From the NCBI RefSeq assembly GCF_001421715.1, contig NZ_LMKP01000003.1, positions 62,001 through 126,000 of the forward strand: DNA of 64,000 nucleotides, in the 5' to 3' direction. This document shows, piece after piece, positions 41,842 to 51,777 of this stretch. This stretch comes from Sphingomonas sp. Leaf22 (GTDB lineage Bacteria > Pseudomonadota > Alphaproteobacteria > Sphingomonadales > Sphingomonadaceae). Under the pieces are notes generated by a model. It did no database searches. It was not told the DNA's origin and saw only the letters and a list, made by a program, of their open reading frames with translations. Both the position numbers and the translations under genes were made by a program. How positions within the stretch are numbered: the first letter of the stretch is position 1; each line of letters opens with the position of its first letter.

Positions 41842-42711
41842 TCAGTCTCTACGCCACCGTGCGAAGATCGCGGTCGGTAGGGTCAGCCCGCGCGTTTCCT
41901 CGCGCACGCCCAGTTCGCCGCATTCGACCCGCCCGCCCAGATCGCCGAGTGACTGGCGCAGCAGTTCCCCGATCGCCAGCGCCGACATCCGCACGGCATA
42001 GACGGTGAGGAACAGGAAGCGCGACTCGCCGTCGAGCAACTGGCGACAATCGGCGATCATCGCCGGCAGATGCTCTTCGAGCTTCCACACCTCGCCATTC
42101 GGCCCGCGTCCCCATTTCGGCGGATCGAGGATGATGCCGTCATAGCGCCTTCCGCGCCGCACCTCGCGCGCGACGAACTTCGCGGCATCCTCGACCAGCC
42201 AGCGGACCGGCTTGTCGGTCATCTCCGACAGCGCGGCATTGGCGCGCGCCTGTTCGACCGATTTCTTCGACGCATCGACATGGACGACGCGCGCGCCCGC
42301 CGCCGCCAGCGCAAGGCTGCCGACACCGGTATAGCCGAACAGGTTGAGGCATTCGGGATCGCTCGCCCCGTCCAGCCGCACGCGCATCCAGTCCCACACC
42401 GGGGCCATGTCGGGAAAGAAGCCGAGATGGCGGAACGGCGTGTTGCTCGCCGAAAACCGCACCTCGCGCCATGTCAGCGGCCAGTCACGCGGGGGTTGTT
42501 TGAAGAACTGCCAGCGGCCGCCGCCATCTTCGTCCGATCCCGGCACGAACTCGCCATGCGCGTCCCATTCGGCCAGCGCCGGTGCCCACATCGCCTGCGG
42601 TTCGGGCCGGATGAAGCGGAACGGGCCATAGCGTTCGAGCTTGCGACCATGACCGCAGTCGATCAGCCCGTAATCACCCCATGGTTCGCCGATAAGTGCG
42701 ATCGGGTCCAT
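41842..42711 (-). CDS. Class I SAM-dependent (rRNA-type) methyltransferase
   Basis: The 289-residue product has a Rossmann methyltransferase core: LNLFGYTGVGSLALAAAGA (SAM-binding, near residue 122), VDASKKSVEQARANA, and the catalytic DPPKWGRG (near 195), as in the RlmI/RlmK family of 23S rRNA cytosine methyltransferases. No PUA domain is present at the N-terminus, unlike RlmI. The exact target is uncertain. The start codon overlaps the thrC stop (TAATG), so it is translated with thrC. Confidence 0.85.
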   Translation of the reverse strand: MDPIALIGEPWGDYGLIDCGHGRKLERYGPFRFIRPEPQAMWAPALAEWDAHGEFVPGSDEDGGGRWQFFKQPPRDWPLTWREVRFSASNTPFRHLGFFPDMAPVWDWMRVRLDGASDPECLNLFGYTGVGSLALAAAGARVVHVDASKKSVEQARANAALSEMTDKPVRWLVEDAAKFVAREVRRGRRYDGIILDPPKWGRGPNGEVWKLEEHLPAMIADCRQLLDGESRFLFLTVYAVRMSALAIGELLRQSLGDLGGRVECGELGVREETRGLTLPTAIFARWRRD

Positions 42712-44105
42712 TACGCGCGGGGCGTCGCCCGTTCGGCGATCCAGCTCGTTACCGCCTCGAACGTCGCGGGCAGGGTGACATAGCGTTCCTCGCGATCGAA
42801 CAGGTCGCCGACGCGCGGCGGCAGCGGGGCGCGGGTGCCGATCGCGCGTTCGACTGCGTCGGGAAATTTGGCCGGGTGTGCGGTCGCCAGCGTCACCATC
42901 GGCGCGTCGATGTCGCTGTCGAGCGCGGCGGCCAGCGCGATGGCGGTGTGCGGATCGATGATCTGCGAGGCATGATCGCGTGCCCAGCGCATCGCCCGCG
43001 CCATGCCCTCGCCATCGACGCGCGCGCTCTGGAACAGCGATGCCGCGCCCTGCTGCTGCGCATTGGTCAGCCGCATCGCCCGCGTCGATTCGAACCCGCG
43101 CATCTGTTCGCCCAGCGCGACGCCGTCGCGACCGCCCAGATCGTACAGGAGCCGTTCGAAGTTCGAGCTGACCTGGATATCCATCGACGGGGTCGCGGTC
43201 GGCGTGACCTGCGCGCTGGAATAATCGCCGTTGGTCAGCGCGCGGTGGAGGATGTCGTTGACGTTGGTCGCGACGATCAGCTTCGCGATCGGCAGCCCCA
43301 TCTGCGCGGCGACGTATCCGGCGAACACATCGCCGAAATTGCCGGTCGGGACCGAAAAGGCGATCGCCTTGTCCGGTCCGCCCAACCGCACCGCGGCATA
43401 GAAATAATAGACGACCTGCGCCATCAACCGCGCCCAGTTGATCGAATTGACGGCGGACAGGCGGAAGCGACCCGAGAAACCGGGGTCATTGAACATCGCC
43501 TTGACCAGCGCCTGCGCGGTGTCGAAATCGCCCTCGATCGCGATATTGTGGACGTTGGGCGACAACACGGTCGTCATCTGCCGCCGCTGCACGTCGGACA
43601 CGCGGCCGGCGGGGTGCAGCATGAAGATGTCGATATGCTCGCGCCCGGCGACTGCATCGATCGCCGCCGATCCGGTATCGCCGCTGGTCGCGCCGATGAT
43701 CGTCAGGGGATCGGTCGTGCCGGTCAGGAACCGTTCGAAGAACAGCCCCAGCAATTGCAGCGCGACGTCCTTGAACGCCAGCGTCGGCCCGTGGAACAGT
43801 TCGAGCAGCCATTGGTCATGGTCGATCTGCACCAGCGGGGTCACTGCCTTGTGGCTGAACCGGCCATAGGCGGTTTCGCACAGCGCGAGCAGTTCGGATT
43901 CGGACATCGCATCGCCGACGAACGGCGCCATCACCTTGGCGGCGGTCTCGGCATAGCTCAGGCCGGCCAGTGCGGCGATCGCTTCGCGGGTCAGCGTCGG
44001 CCAAGCATAGGGCAGATACAGGCCGCCGTCGCTGGCCAAACCGGCCAGCGTCGCGCCGGCGAAGTCGAGGTCGGGCGCATGGCCCCTGGTGCTGACATAC
44101 CGCAT
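42711..44105 (-). CDS. thrC: Threonine synthase
   Basis: It converts O-phosphohomoserine to threonine using pyridoxal phosphate. The 464-residue product begins MRYVSTRG as is usual and has the PLP-binding Lys in PTLAFKDVALQ (near residue 110) and the phosphate loop GATSGDTGSAA (near 150). Length matches the family. It lies 10 bp after SURF1 and before the methyltransferase, at the end of the cytochrome oxidase assembly operon, an arrangement common in related alphaproteobacteria. Confidence 0.95.
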   Translation of the reverse strand: MRYVSTRGHAPDLDFAGATLAGLASDGGLYLPYAWPTLTREAIAALAGLSYAETAAKVMAPFVGDAMSESELLALCETAYGRFSHKAVTPLVQIDHDQWLLELFHGPTLAFKDVALQLLGLFFERFLTGTTDPLTIIGATSGDTGSAAIDAVAGREHIDIFMLHPAGRVSDVQRRQMTTVLSPNVHNIAIEGDFDTAQALVKAMFNDPGFSGRFRLSAVNSINWARLMAQVVYYFYAAVRLGGPDKAIAFSVPTGNFGDVFAGYVAAQMGLPIAKLIVATNVNDILHRALTNGDYSSAQVTPTATPSMDIQVSSNFERLLYDLGGRDGVALGEQMRGFESTRAMRLTNAQQQGAASLFQSARVDGEGMARAMRWARDHASQIIDPHTAIALAAALDSDIDAPMVTLATAHPAKFPDAVERAIGTRAPLPPRVGDLFDREERYVTLPATFEAVTSWIAERATPRA

Positions 44106-44115
44106 GGGGCTGCGG

Positions 44116-44724
44116 TTAGCGGCTGCGACGGCGAAGTGCCAGCAAGTATATGATGACCGCGGCCAAGGCGAAGGCGAACCACTGGATCGCATAAGCGAGG
44201 TGGTTGTCGGGCAGGCTGGCGGGATCGGGGCGGCGGCTGGCCTTCAGGCCCGGGGCGGGCGTATCCGACACGATCATCGGCGCAGGCGGCGTGGCGCGGC
44301 CGGTCATCCGGTCGAGCAGCGTCGGCCCGCCCGGTGCGTGGCTGAGCGTACCGGCCACCGCGCCACCGGACCATAGCGGACGCAGTTTCGGATCGGCGGC
44401 GACGCCGAGGTCGACGCGGAACACCTGACCGGTCGGACCGGTGCAGCTTGCGATATGGCGATAGCCCGAGCTGTCATCGACCGCGCGGCCGGCACCCATC
44501 GTCCAGTCGCCGACCCGCGCACAGGTGGCGGTCACGCGGGCGAACAACAGGTCGTCGGTGATCCGCGACGGTAGGGGCTGCACCGGCCGGTCGAGATTGG
44601 CACTGGCATGGGCGATCAACGCCGCCTTTTCGGCGCGGCGCTGCAACTGCCACAGCCCGAGCGCGACCATCGCCGCGACCGCCAGCAGCACGATCAGCGT
44701 GGACAGGATCGGCAGGCGTTTCAT
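44116..44724 (-). CDS. SURF1 family cytochrome oxidase assembly protein
   Basis: SURF1 proteins help deliver heme a to cytochrome c oxidase subunit I. The 202-residue product has one membrane segment at each end (about 7-25 and 180-198), with the periplasmic domain between. It begins LGLWQLQRRAEKAALI and ends DNHLAYAIQWFAFALAAVIIY, both typical. It is somewhat short for the family. The start overlaps the DUF983 stop by 4 bp. Confidence 0.88.
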   Translation of the reverse strand: MKRLPILSTLIVLLAVAAMVALGLWQLQRRAEKAALIAHASANLDRPVQPLPSRITDDLLFARVTATCARVGDWTMGAGRAVDDSSGYRHIASCTGPTGQVFRVDLGVAADPKLRPLWSGGAVAGTLSHAPGGPTLLDRMTGRATPPAPMIVSDTPAPGLKASRRPDPASLPDNHLAYAIQWFAFALAAVIIYLLALRRRSR

Positions 44725-45104
44725 GGGCGCGGGTCGATCCGGCCTTCGCCCGCGCCGCGCCGATATTCGAGTGCGATCAACATGCCCTTGGCGATGCGCA
44801 GGCTGCCGACCACGCCGAGGATGGTCAGCGGTACCCACAGCAGCACATGCACCCACCATGGCGGTCCCGCGGCGAGTTCGAGCCAGATGGCGAGGACGGT
44901 GATGATCGTGCCGATGCCGAGCGTCAGAAATGCCGCCGGGCCGTCACCGACGTTGAACGCGTCGAAATCGAGGCCACAGGCCGAACAGCGATCGGCGAAG
45001 GCTATGGGACTGCGGAACAGGGTTGGCGCGGCGCAACGCGGGCATAGGCCGCGCACGCCGCAGTCGAAGGGCGCAGGGGCACCCGCGCCCGGTTGGCCGG
45101 GCAT
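44721..45104 (-). CDS. DUF983 membrane protein, zinc-ribbon
   Basis: The 127-residue protein has an N-terminal zinc-ribbon (GLCPRCAAPTLF and RCSACGLDF) and two membrane segments. DUF983 genes are regularly found next to subunit III of cytochrome c oxidase; their function is not established. ATG 45104 overlaps the subunit III stop (TGATG), and the gene overlaps SURF1 by 4 bp, so all three are translationally coupled. Confidence 0.88.
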   Translation of the reverse strand: MPGQPGAGAPAPFDCGVRGLCPRCAAPTLFRSPIAFADRCSACGLDFDAFNVGDGPAAFLTLGIGTIITVLAIWLELAAGPPWWVHVLLWVPLTILGVVGSLRIAKGMLIALEYRRGAGEGRIDPRP

Positions 45105-46021
45105 CAGCCGCCGTGGATCGGCGCGCCCCAGCCGCCCCAGACATAGATGACGACGAACAGGAACAGCCACACCACGTCGACGAAGTGCCAATACCACGCC
45201 GCCGCTTCGAAACCGAAATGCTGCTTCGGGGTGAAGTCGCCCTTATAGGCGCGGATCAGGTTGACGGCGAGGAAGATGGTGCCGACCAGCACGTGGAAGC
45301 CGTGGAACCCGGTCGCCATGTAGAAGGCCGCGCCATAGTTCAGCCCTTTGAACGGCATCGGCGCGTGGATATATTCATAGGCTTGGATGCACGAGAACAG
45401 TGCGCCGAGCAGGACGGTCAGCCACAGCCCCTTCTTCACGCCGTCATTCTCCCCCACGCCGATCGCGCCCCACAGCCCCTTGAGCGCGCCACCGCGCTGG
45501 TTGTGGATCAGCGCGTGATGCGCCCACGTCACGGTGGTGCCCGACAGCAGCAGGATGAAGGTGTTGAGCAGCGGCAGTTCGAAGGCGTTGAGTACTTCGA
45601 GGCCCGCCGGCGGCCATTGCGCGACGACGGCGGTATTGCCCGCCTCGATCAGCGAGACGCCGTCTTCGTGATTATACTGGACCGCGGCGGGGAAGAGCGA
45701 GAAGTCGAACCACGACCAGAACCAGCCGACGAAGAACATCACTTCGGACGCGATGAACAGGATCATGCCATAGCGCAGGTGCAGCTGCACCACCGGGGTA
45801 TGGTCGCCCGCCTTCGCTTCGCGGATCACGTCGGCCCACCAGAAGCCCATGCAGGACAGGGTCGCGATCAGGCCGGCACCGAACACGAATCCGCCGAGCG
45901 CCGCTTCGTTGAGATACATGACACCGCCCGCCGCCATCATGAAGGCGGCCATCGAACTGGCAAGCGGCCAGATGCTGGGGGGCAGGATGTGAAAATCGTG
46001 GTTCTTCGCGCCTGCCATCAT
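45104..46021 (-). CDS. coxC: Cytochrome c oxidase subunit III
   Basis: Subunit III stabilises the aa3-type oxidase core in the inner membrane. The 305-residue product has seven hydrophobic segments and conserved features such as HDFHILPPSIWPL at the N-terminus, FASEVMFFVGWFWSWF near residue 95 and GFHGFHVLVGTIFL near 240. Either of two ATGs (46021 or 46018) may be used. It lies 49 bp after ctaG. Confidence 0.95.
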   Translation of the reverse strand: MMAGAKNHDFHILPPSIWPLASSMAAFMMAAGGVMYLNEAALGGFVFGAGLIATLSCMGFWWADVIREAKAGDHTPVVQLHLRYGMILFIASEVMFFVGWFWSWFDFSLFPAAVQYNHEDGVSLIEAGNTAVVAQWPPAGLEVLNAFELPLLNTFILLLSGTTVTWAHHALIHNQRGGALKGLWGAIGVGENDGVKKGLWLTVLLGALFSCIQAYEYIHAPMPFKGLNYGAAFYMATGFHGFHVLVGTIFLAVNLIRAYKGDFTPKQHFGFEAAAWYWHFVDVVWLFLFVVIYVWGGWGAPIHGG

Positions 46022-46070
46022 CCGTCCCTAAGCTGTTCGCGCCTTGTGCGGAGCGCGTTTGCGCGTGATC

Positions 46071-46604
46071 CTAGCTGGTCGTCGCGCCCGAATCCACCGG
46101 GTAAAATGTGTAGGAGAGGGTGATTGCGCGAATGTCCTTCGCATCGGGATCGTCATGGATCTTGGGATCGACGAAGAAGATCACCGGCATGCGCACCGTC
46201 TCGCCCGGTTGCAGCGTCTGCTGCGTGAAACAGAAGCACTGGATTTTCGTGAAATATTTGCCCGCCTGGCTCGGCGTCACGTTGAAGGTGGCGGTGCCGG
46301 TGACCGGGCGGTCGGACAGATTCTTCGCGGTGAAGAACGCCATGTCGCGCGCGCCGATATCGACGGTTTCCGACGCGCGTTCGGGCTTGAACTCCCATCC
46401 CAGCGCTGGATTGGTGTTGGTGTCGAACCGCACCACCACCTTGTCGCCGATGCCGCCCGGGGCGACCTGCCCGCGCTGGGTCGTGCCGTTGAAGCCGGTC
46501 GCCTGACAGAACATGCGGTACAGCGGCACGCTGGCGAAACCGACGCCGGTCATGCCGACCACGCCCGCCACCGCCAGCAACGCCACGCGCAGGTTACGGG
46601 TCAC
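46071..46604 (-). CDS. ctaG: Cytochrome c oxidase assembly protein CtaG/Cox11
   Basis: It inserts copper into the CuB site of subunit I. The 177-residue product has one N-terminal membrane anchor, then the periplasmic domain with VPLYRMFCQATGF (conserved Cys), and the copper-binding CFCFTQQTL motif near residue 117. GTG at 46604 is the start, overlapping the stop of the 44-residue protein upstream by 4 bp. Confidence 0.94.
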   Translation of the reverse strand: MTRNLRVALLAVAGVVGMTGVGFASVPLYRMFCQATGFNGTTQRGQVAPGGIGDKVVVRFDTNTNPALGWEFKPERASETVDIGARDMAFFTAKNLSDRPVTGTATFNVTPSQAGKYFTKIQCFCFTQQTLQPGETVRMPVIFFVDPKIHDDPDAKDIRAITLSYTFYPVDSGATTS

Positions 46605-46735
46605 GATCCCAGCCCCGCCTGAATCTTGACGATGGTGATCGCGAACAGCAGAACGACGAACGCGCCGAGCAGCCACGCCATCACCCTGGCCCGTTCGCGC
46701 TGCCGGGCGCGGATGCGGTCGTCGTGTTCGCTCAT
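46601..46735 (-). CDS. Small membrane protein of the cox assembly operon (44 aa)
   Basis: The 44-residue product has a charged N-terminus ([16 protein letters not shown]) and one membrane segment (about residues 19-38). Short proteins like this commonly sit between ctaB and ctaG in alphaproteobacteria; they are annotated as oxidase assembly or CoxF-type small proteins without a proven role. It overlaps both neighbours by 4 bp (ATGA and GTGA), strong evidence that it is translated. Confidence 0.82.
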   Translation of the reverse strand: MSEHDDRIRARQRERARVMAWLLGAFVVLLFAITIVKIQAGLGS

Positions 46736-47631
46736 GCCAATATCCACCGGTCGGCGACCAGCGCGCCGAACATCGCGAAAAGATACAGGATCGAGAAGGC
46801 GAACAGCCGCTTTTCGGGCTTCATCCTGTCGTCGACCCCGGTCGAACGCAGCGCGACCTGCACCGCCAGCAACCCGAAGGTTGCGGTCAGCAGGCAGGCG
46901 GCAATGCCGTAGATCGGACCGGTCAGCCCCAGCGGCCACGGCGCGACCGCAACCGCGGCCATCGGAATCGTGTACAGCCCGATCTGGGTCCGCGTCGTCC
47001 GCTCGCCCGCGACCACCGGCAGCATCGGCACGCCGGCATTGGCGTAATCGGTCTTCACGAACAGCGCGAGCGCCCAGAAATGCGGCGGTGTCCACAGAAA
47101 GACGAGGCTGAACAGCAGGAACGGCAGCAGCGCGACGTCGCCGGTCGCCGCCGCCCAGCCGATCAGCGGCGGAAACGCGCCCGCCGCCCCGCCGATCACG
47201 ATGTTCTGCGGCGTCCGGCGTTTGAGCCACACGGTATAGACCAGCACGTAGAACAGGATCGACACCGTCAGGATCGCGGCGGAGGCGAGGTTCACCGCCA
47301 GCCCCATCAGCACGACCGAAAAGATCGCGAGGCCGACGCCGAAATGCAGCGCCGATTGCCGGTCCATCCGGCCGGCGGGAAGGGGCCGGCCCTGCGTCCG
47401 CTTCATCTTGGCGTCGAGATCGGCCTCGTACCACTGGTTGAGCGCCCCCGCCGCGCCCGCGCCCAGCGCGATGCACAGCACGGCGGTGAAGCCGATCACC
47501 GGATGGATCGCGACCGGCGCGGCCAGCATCCCGCACAGCCCGGTGAAGACGACCAGCGACATCACGCGTGGCTTGGTAAGAGCAAGGAAATCGCGCCACT
47601 CGGCGGGCAGGGTAATCGTCTGCGCGGTCAT
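46732..47631 (-). CDS. ctaB: Protoheme IX farnesyltransferase (heme O synthase)
   Basis: It adds a farnesyl group to heme b to give heme o, the step before heme a. The 299-residue membrane protein has about eight hydrophobic segments, [14 protein letters not shown] near the N-terminus and the prenyl diphosphate-binding motifs [19 protein letters not shown] and [14 protein letters not shown] at 47631 is the usual start. It is the first gene of the assembly operon and is separated from coxA by about 6 kb. Confidence 0.95.
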   Translation of the reverse strand: MTAQTITLPAEWRDFLALTKPRVMSLVVFTGLCGMLAAPVAIHPVIGFTAVLCIALGAGAAGALNQWYEADLDAKMKRTQGRPLPAGRMDRQSALHFGVGLAIFSVVLMGLAVNLASAAILTVSILFYVLVYTVWLKRRTPQNIVIGGAAGAFPPLIGWAAATGDVALLPFLLFSLVFLWTPPHFWALALFVKTDYANAGVPMLPVVAGERTTRTQIGLYTIPMAAVAVAPWPLGLTGPIYGIAACLLTATFGLLAVQVALRSTGVDDRMKPEKRLFAFSILYLFAMFGALVADRWILA

Positions 47632-47700
47632 CGCCGTCGTATAGGCGGTTGTGGGGGCGGGGGAAAGCGGTGTGAAGTTCGCGCTGTCTCCATGGCTCTT

Positions 47701-47911
47701 CGTCATTCCCGCGCAGGCGGGAATCCATAGACGCAACGTCCGTAGGAGTCCCAACCGGCGTCGGCGGCTATGGACCCCCGCCTGCGCGGGGGTGACGATA
47801 GGGGGGAACCTCGTCATCCCGGCGAAGGCCGTGATCCATTGTGTCGGAGGGTCTCGAATCCATCACCGCCGTCCCCCCATCCATGGATTCCGGCCTGCGC
47901 CGGAAGGACGG
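47701..47911. repeat. Cluster of four REP-like arms
   Basis: The first inverted pair is 47701-47730 and 47768-47797 (30-bp arms, four mismatches, core CCCGCGCAGGCGGG). A second, more divergent pair is near 47812-47841 and 47880-47910. They share their core with 32843-32930. The cluster fills the gap between ctaB and the TonB receptor gene, where no gene is seen. Confidence 0.8.
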
Positions 47912-47931
47912 ACGGGGGAGCGGTCAGCGCG

Positions 47932-50223
47932 TTACCGGAACTTGCCCGACAGCGAGACGCCGATGATCCGCGGGTCGTTGAACACGGCGGCCATGTAATT
48001 CTCGATCACGCCCTTCAGGTTCTTTTCATTGGTGATGTTGCGCGCGAACACCGACAATTCCCATGCGTCCGACGGCGGGGCATAGCCGATCTTCAACCCG
48101 CCTTCGAAGTTGCCGTTCGCGGTGAATTCGCGCGCGCGGTACAAAGTGAACTGCGTATAGCCCTGCAAATTCCAGTCGGTGGCGACGAACACGCGCGAAC
48201 CGTCGTTCAGCGGCTGGTCCCAGCGCGCGGTCAGGTCGAGCGTATATTCCGGCGCGTTGGGCAGCGGTTCGCCGTCGATCTGGGCAAAGACGTTGGTGCC
48301 GACCCGGATCGTCGGGTTGTCGACGGTGCAGACGACCACGCCGTTCAGCGCGCAGACCTGTGCGAACACGCGCTTGTCGCGGATCGCCGAGTGCAGCCAG
48401 CTGCCGCCCAGACCCAGCGTCAGCTGCGGCACCGGCTTCCAGTCTAGCTCGGCCTCGACGCCGTATGCCTGCGCCTTGTCGGCATTGAACAGCACGCCGT
48501 TGCCGTTCGAATCATTGCCGTTCAGCTGGATGTCCTTGACCCGGTAGCCGAACACGGTGGCGTTCAGGCGCAGCGTGTTGTCGATCAGGCTGCTCTTGAA
48601 ACCCGTCTCGAACGACAGGATCGTTTCCGAATCGGCGGTGGTGAAGTCGGCGTTGAACACCGCCGAACGCCCCTGGATCGTCGGCCCCCGGAAGCCGCGG
48701 GCGACGCGCGAATAGAGACTGAAATCGTCGCTCGCCTTGTACAACAGGCTGACGTCCCAACTCGGCTCGGTCGACGACAGCTTAACGTCGGTCCGCCCAC
48801 GATAGGTGACGACATTGGCGGCGGTATTGGCGGTCTTCACCAGCCGCGTATGCTTGCTGTCCTCGGTGATGCGCGCGCCGGCGGTCAGCGTCAGCCGGTC
48901 GGTCAGGTCGTAATGCGCCTGTCCGAACGCGGCCCACGACGTGTTGACGTCGCGCAGCCGGACCCAGTTGTTCGGGTTGCGCGCCGCCGTCGTCAGGAAG
49001 AAGCCGCGCTGATAGAATTCGGTGACGTCGCGATTGTCGAAATAGAAACCGCCGACCTGAAAGCCGAACGGGCCGGTCCCGGTCGAGGCAAGGCGGATTT
49101 CCTGCGACCACTGGTCGAGGTCGCGGATATTGCCACGGCTCTGGCCGAAACCGTTGGCAACGCCGTTCACCGGGAACAGCGCGGCCGCACCGCCATCGGT
49201 GTCGCCACGGCTCGACCCGCTGGTCGTCTCATACGCAGTGATCGAGCTGAGCACGACCGGCCCGATGTCGAACGCCATCCGCGCCGACGCGCCATAGGTG
49301 TCGTATGCCTGCGGATTGTTGCCGCCTTCGTCGAGCGCGATGCGATCGCGCGGTTCGGCCGAGACGTCGTTCGACCCACGCTTCAACGCGGCCCGGTGGA
49401 AGATGGTCGAGGTGCCTTCATACCAGCGGGCATGGCCCGACAGGTCGATGGTGACCGCATCGGTCGGCTGGGCGCGCACCTGCACGCGCAGGTTGCGATC
49501 GTCGAAGCCGCCCATCGCGTTCTTCTTGGGCGTCTGGGTATTGTCGGCGCTGACGCCGGCATAGGTGTTGTCGACCCAGTCGTCGCGGTGCTGGACCAGC
49601 GCCGACACGCGGACCATCAGCCCGTCGGTGATCGGACCACCGACGCCGGCATCGAAGCTGGCGCTGTTATACGTGCCGTAGGACGCCTGTGCCCGGCTCT
49701 GGAACGTGGCCGAGGGGCGGATCGTGTCGAACTTGATGATGCCGGCGGTGGTGTTGCGGCCGAACAGCGACCCCTGCGGCCCGCGCAGCACCTCGACCTG
49801 CTGAACGTCATAGACCGGGTTCGATTTCAGGACGACGTGTTCGAGGATCACATCGTCCTGGATCACCGTCACCGGCTGCGACGCGCCGAGATAGAAATCG
49901 ATATTGCCGAGCCCGCGAATGTAGAAGCGCGGGAAGATGCGGCCGGTCGTCGTTTCGGCATAGAGGCCGGGGATGCGGCCCGACAGCGACAGCAGCGTGT
50001 CCTCGCCGCCCGACTGGAACTGACGGAGGTCGTCGCCGGTCGCGACGCCGACCGACAGCGGCGTATCCTGCAACCGTTCCTCGCGGCGTTCGGCGGTGAC
50101 GACGATATCGTCTAGACCGGCCTCGGTCGCGGGTTCGGCGGGTGTCGGCGCGGTCTGCGCGAATGCCGGTGTGGCGAGCGCGATCAGTGCGGCGCTGGCG
50201 AGCAGCGGCAAACGGGTGTTCAT
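47932..50223 (-). CDS. TonB-dependent outer membrane receptor
   Basis: The 763-residue protein has a signal peptide (cleavage after AFAQ), a TonB-box-like segment (DDIVVTAERREE), a plug domain (about 45-165, with VEVLRGPQGSLFGRNTTAGII) and a 22-strand-type barrel ending in Phe-Arg. Sphingomonads carry many such receptors for sugars, siderophores and vitamins. No sigma/anti-sigma genes or obvious substrate enzymes are adjacent, so the ligand cannot be read. It lies 162 bp downstream of a DUF1501 gene on the same strand. Confidence 0.92.
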   Translation of the reverse strand: MNTRLPLLASAALIALATPAFAQTAPTPAEPATEAGLDDIVVTAERREERLQDTPLSVGVATGDDLRQFQSGGEDTLLSLSGRIPGLYAETTTGRIFPRFYIRGLGNIDFYLGASQPVTVIQDDVILEHVVLKSNPVYDVQQVEVLRGPQGSLFGRNTTAGIIKFDTIRPSATFQSRAQASYGTYNSASFDAGVGGPITDGLMVRVSALVQHRDDWVDNTYAGVSADNTQTPKKNAMGGFDDRNLRVQVRAQPTDAVTIDLSGHARWYEGTSTIFHRAALKRGSNDVSAEPRDRIALDEGGNNPQAYDTYGASARMAFDIGPVVLSSITAYETTSGSSRGDTDGGAAALFPVNGVANGFGQSRGNIRDLDQWSQEIRLASTGTGPFGFQVGGFYFDNRDVTEFYQRGFFLTTAARNPNNWVRLRDVNTSWAAFGQAHYDLTDRLTLTAGARITEDSKHTRLVKTANTAANVVTYRGRTDVKLSSTEPSWDVSLLYKASDDFSLYSRVARGFRGPTIQGRSAVFNADFTTADSETILSFETGFKSSLIDNTLRLNATVFGYRVKDIQLNGNDSNGNGVLFNADKAQAYGVEAELDWKPVPQLTLGLGGSWLHSAIRDKRVFAQVCALNGVVVCTVDNPTIRVGTNVFAQIDGEPLPNAPEYTLDLTARWDQPLNDGSRVFVATDWNLQGYTQFTLYRAREFTANGNFEGGLKIGYAPPSDAWELSVFARNITNEKNLKGVIENYMAAVFNDPRIIGVSLSGKFR

Positions 50224-50385
50224 CTCGGTTCCTTCCCTGTGACGGATGGACCCGCTGCCGTACCGCCGCGCGTGGTTCCCCCGAACCCGAACGACTAACT
50301 ATCTGTACGGCATGGCGGACCATCCCCGGCGGGCGCGCTAGGACCGAGTTATGGCAATAGCATGACAGCGATATTCGTTATGCGA

Positions 50386-51777
50386 TCAGACGAACCCCTG
50401 ACCCCAGCTCGATTTGTCGTAATTGCCGATATTGGGCAGCACCGTCGACATGTCGCCGTCCGACACGCCGAACCAGCGCGCCAGCGTCGACGCATATTGG
50501 TCGACCGACATCGTCGGGATCAGCCGCCCCTGTCCCACGTCGTCCGGGGTGTTGGTGCCGACCAGCGGGGCGGTGCCGTACAGCCGCTTGCCCTTGACCG
50601 CGCCGCCCATGACGAAGTGCATCGATCCCCAGCCATGGTCGCACCCATTGCCGTTCGACGGCAGCGTCCGCCCGAAATCCGAACCGGTGAAGGTCGTCAC
50701 CTTGTCGGCGACGCCCAGCGCGGCGGTGGTGTCGTGGAACGCGCGCATCGCGTCGGCCAGTTTGCCGAGCAGGCGCGGCTGGTTCGATGCGAGATTGTCG
50801 TGCAGGTCGAACCCGCCCATCGACACGAAGAACACCTGGCGCTTCGTCCCCAGATTCCCCGAGATCGCGATCATCCGCGCGACCATCCGCAGCTGGTCGG
50901 CAAGGCCGTTATCGTCGGGGAATAGCGGGAAATTCGCCTCCGGAACCCCCGCCAGACCGTTGGCGAGCTGGACCTGCGTATCCATCGCCCGCTTGTTGAT
51001 CCGCGCATATTCGCCGCCGAACATGTGCGGATTGGTGTCGGTCATCATCTGGCGCAGCGTCTGCGCGGCGACGGTCGATCCATAGAGCGACGTGGCGTTG
51101 CGCAGCAGCGGGACGGGGCCGCCGGTGCCGACATTATACTGGATCGCGTTACGGCCCGACAGGAAGACGGCGTTGCCCGATGCGTTGATGCAGGTGACCG
51201 CCGACGTGCCGTTGCCCGACTGGAACAGATCGCCGATCCGGCCGCCCCAGCCCGAGCCGGCCCCTTCGGGGCTCGACGCCTGAAAGAAGCTCTGCTGGTC
51301 GTTATGGCTGAACAGCTTGGGCGGCAGGCGCACCGACTTGTTCTGATATTGCGCCTTGGTCGTCGGCTGGATCAGCGTGCCGACGTTCATCGCCACCGCC
51401 ATCCGCCCGGCATCGAACAACGGGCCGAGCGGGGCCATCGCCGGTGCCAGCGCATAGGCCCGCCCGCCAAGGTCGGCGGTCGGCAGCAGGACGGTCGGTG
51501 CCAGCGCCTCGCGCGAGAAGGCGAGCGAGCTGCGCAGCGACGCATATTTGGCGTGGCTGGTCGGATCATAGGGGACCAGCGTGTTGAAATGGTCGTTACC
51601 GCCCGCAAGGAAGATGCAGACCAGCGCCTTGTAATCATTGGCGGTGGCCGCCGCCGCCTCGCCGATCGCGCCGAGGCTGGTGACGAACGGGGCTGCGACC
51701 CCGGCCACGCCGAACAGGGCGGAGCGTTGCAGGAACGCGCGGCGGGATACGTCGGTCAGGATGGTCGGAGCGTTCAT
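50386..51777 (-). CDS. DUF1501 family protein, Tat-exported
   Basis: The 463-residue protein has a twin-arginine-type signal (SRRAFLQRSALFGVAG, residues 10-25) and the DUF1501 domain, which is related to sulfatase/phosphatase folds (FLAGGNDHFNTLVPY near residue 58, GSDFGRTLPSNGNGCDHGWG near 360). Its function is unknown. DUF1501 and DUF1800 genes nearly always occur as a pair. Its start overlaps the DUF1800 stop by 4 bp. Confidence 0.9.
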   Translation of the reverse strand: MNAPTILTDVSRRAFLQRSALFGVAGVAAPFVTSLGAIGEAAAATANDYKALVCIFLAGGNDHFNTLVPYDPTSHAKYASLRSSLAFSREALAPTVLLPTADLGGRAYALAPAMAPLGPLFDAGRMAVAMNVGTLIQPTTKAQYQNKSVRLPPKLFSHNDQQSFFQASSPEGAGSGWGGRIGDLFQSGNGTSAVTCINASGNAVFLSGRNAIQYNVGTGGPVPLLRNATSLYGSTVAAQTLRQMMTDTNPHMFGGEYARINKRAMDTQVQLANGLAGVPEANFPLFPDDNGLADQLRMVARMIAISGNLGTKRQVFFVSMGGFDLHDNLASNQPRLLGKLADAMRAFHDTTAALGVADKVTTFTGSDFGRTLPSNGNGCDHGWGSMHFVMGGAVKGKRLYGTAPLVGTNTPDDVGQGRLIPTMSVDQYASTLARWFGVSDGDMSTVLPNIGNYDKSSWGQGFV

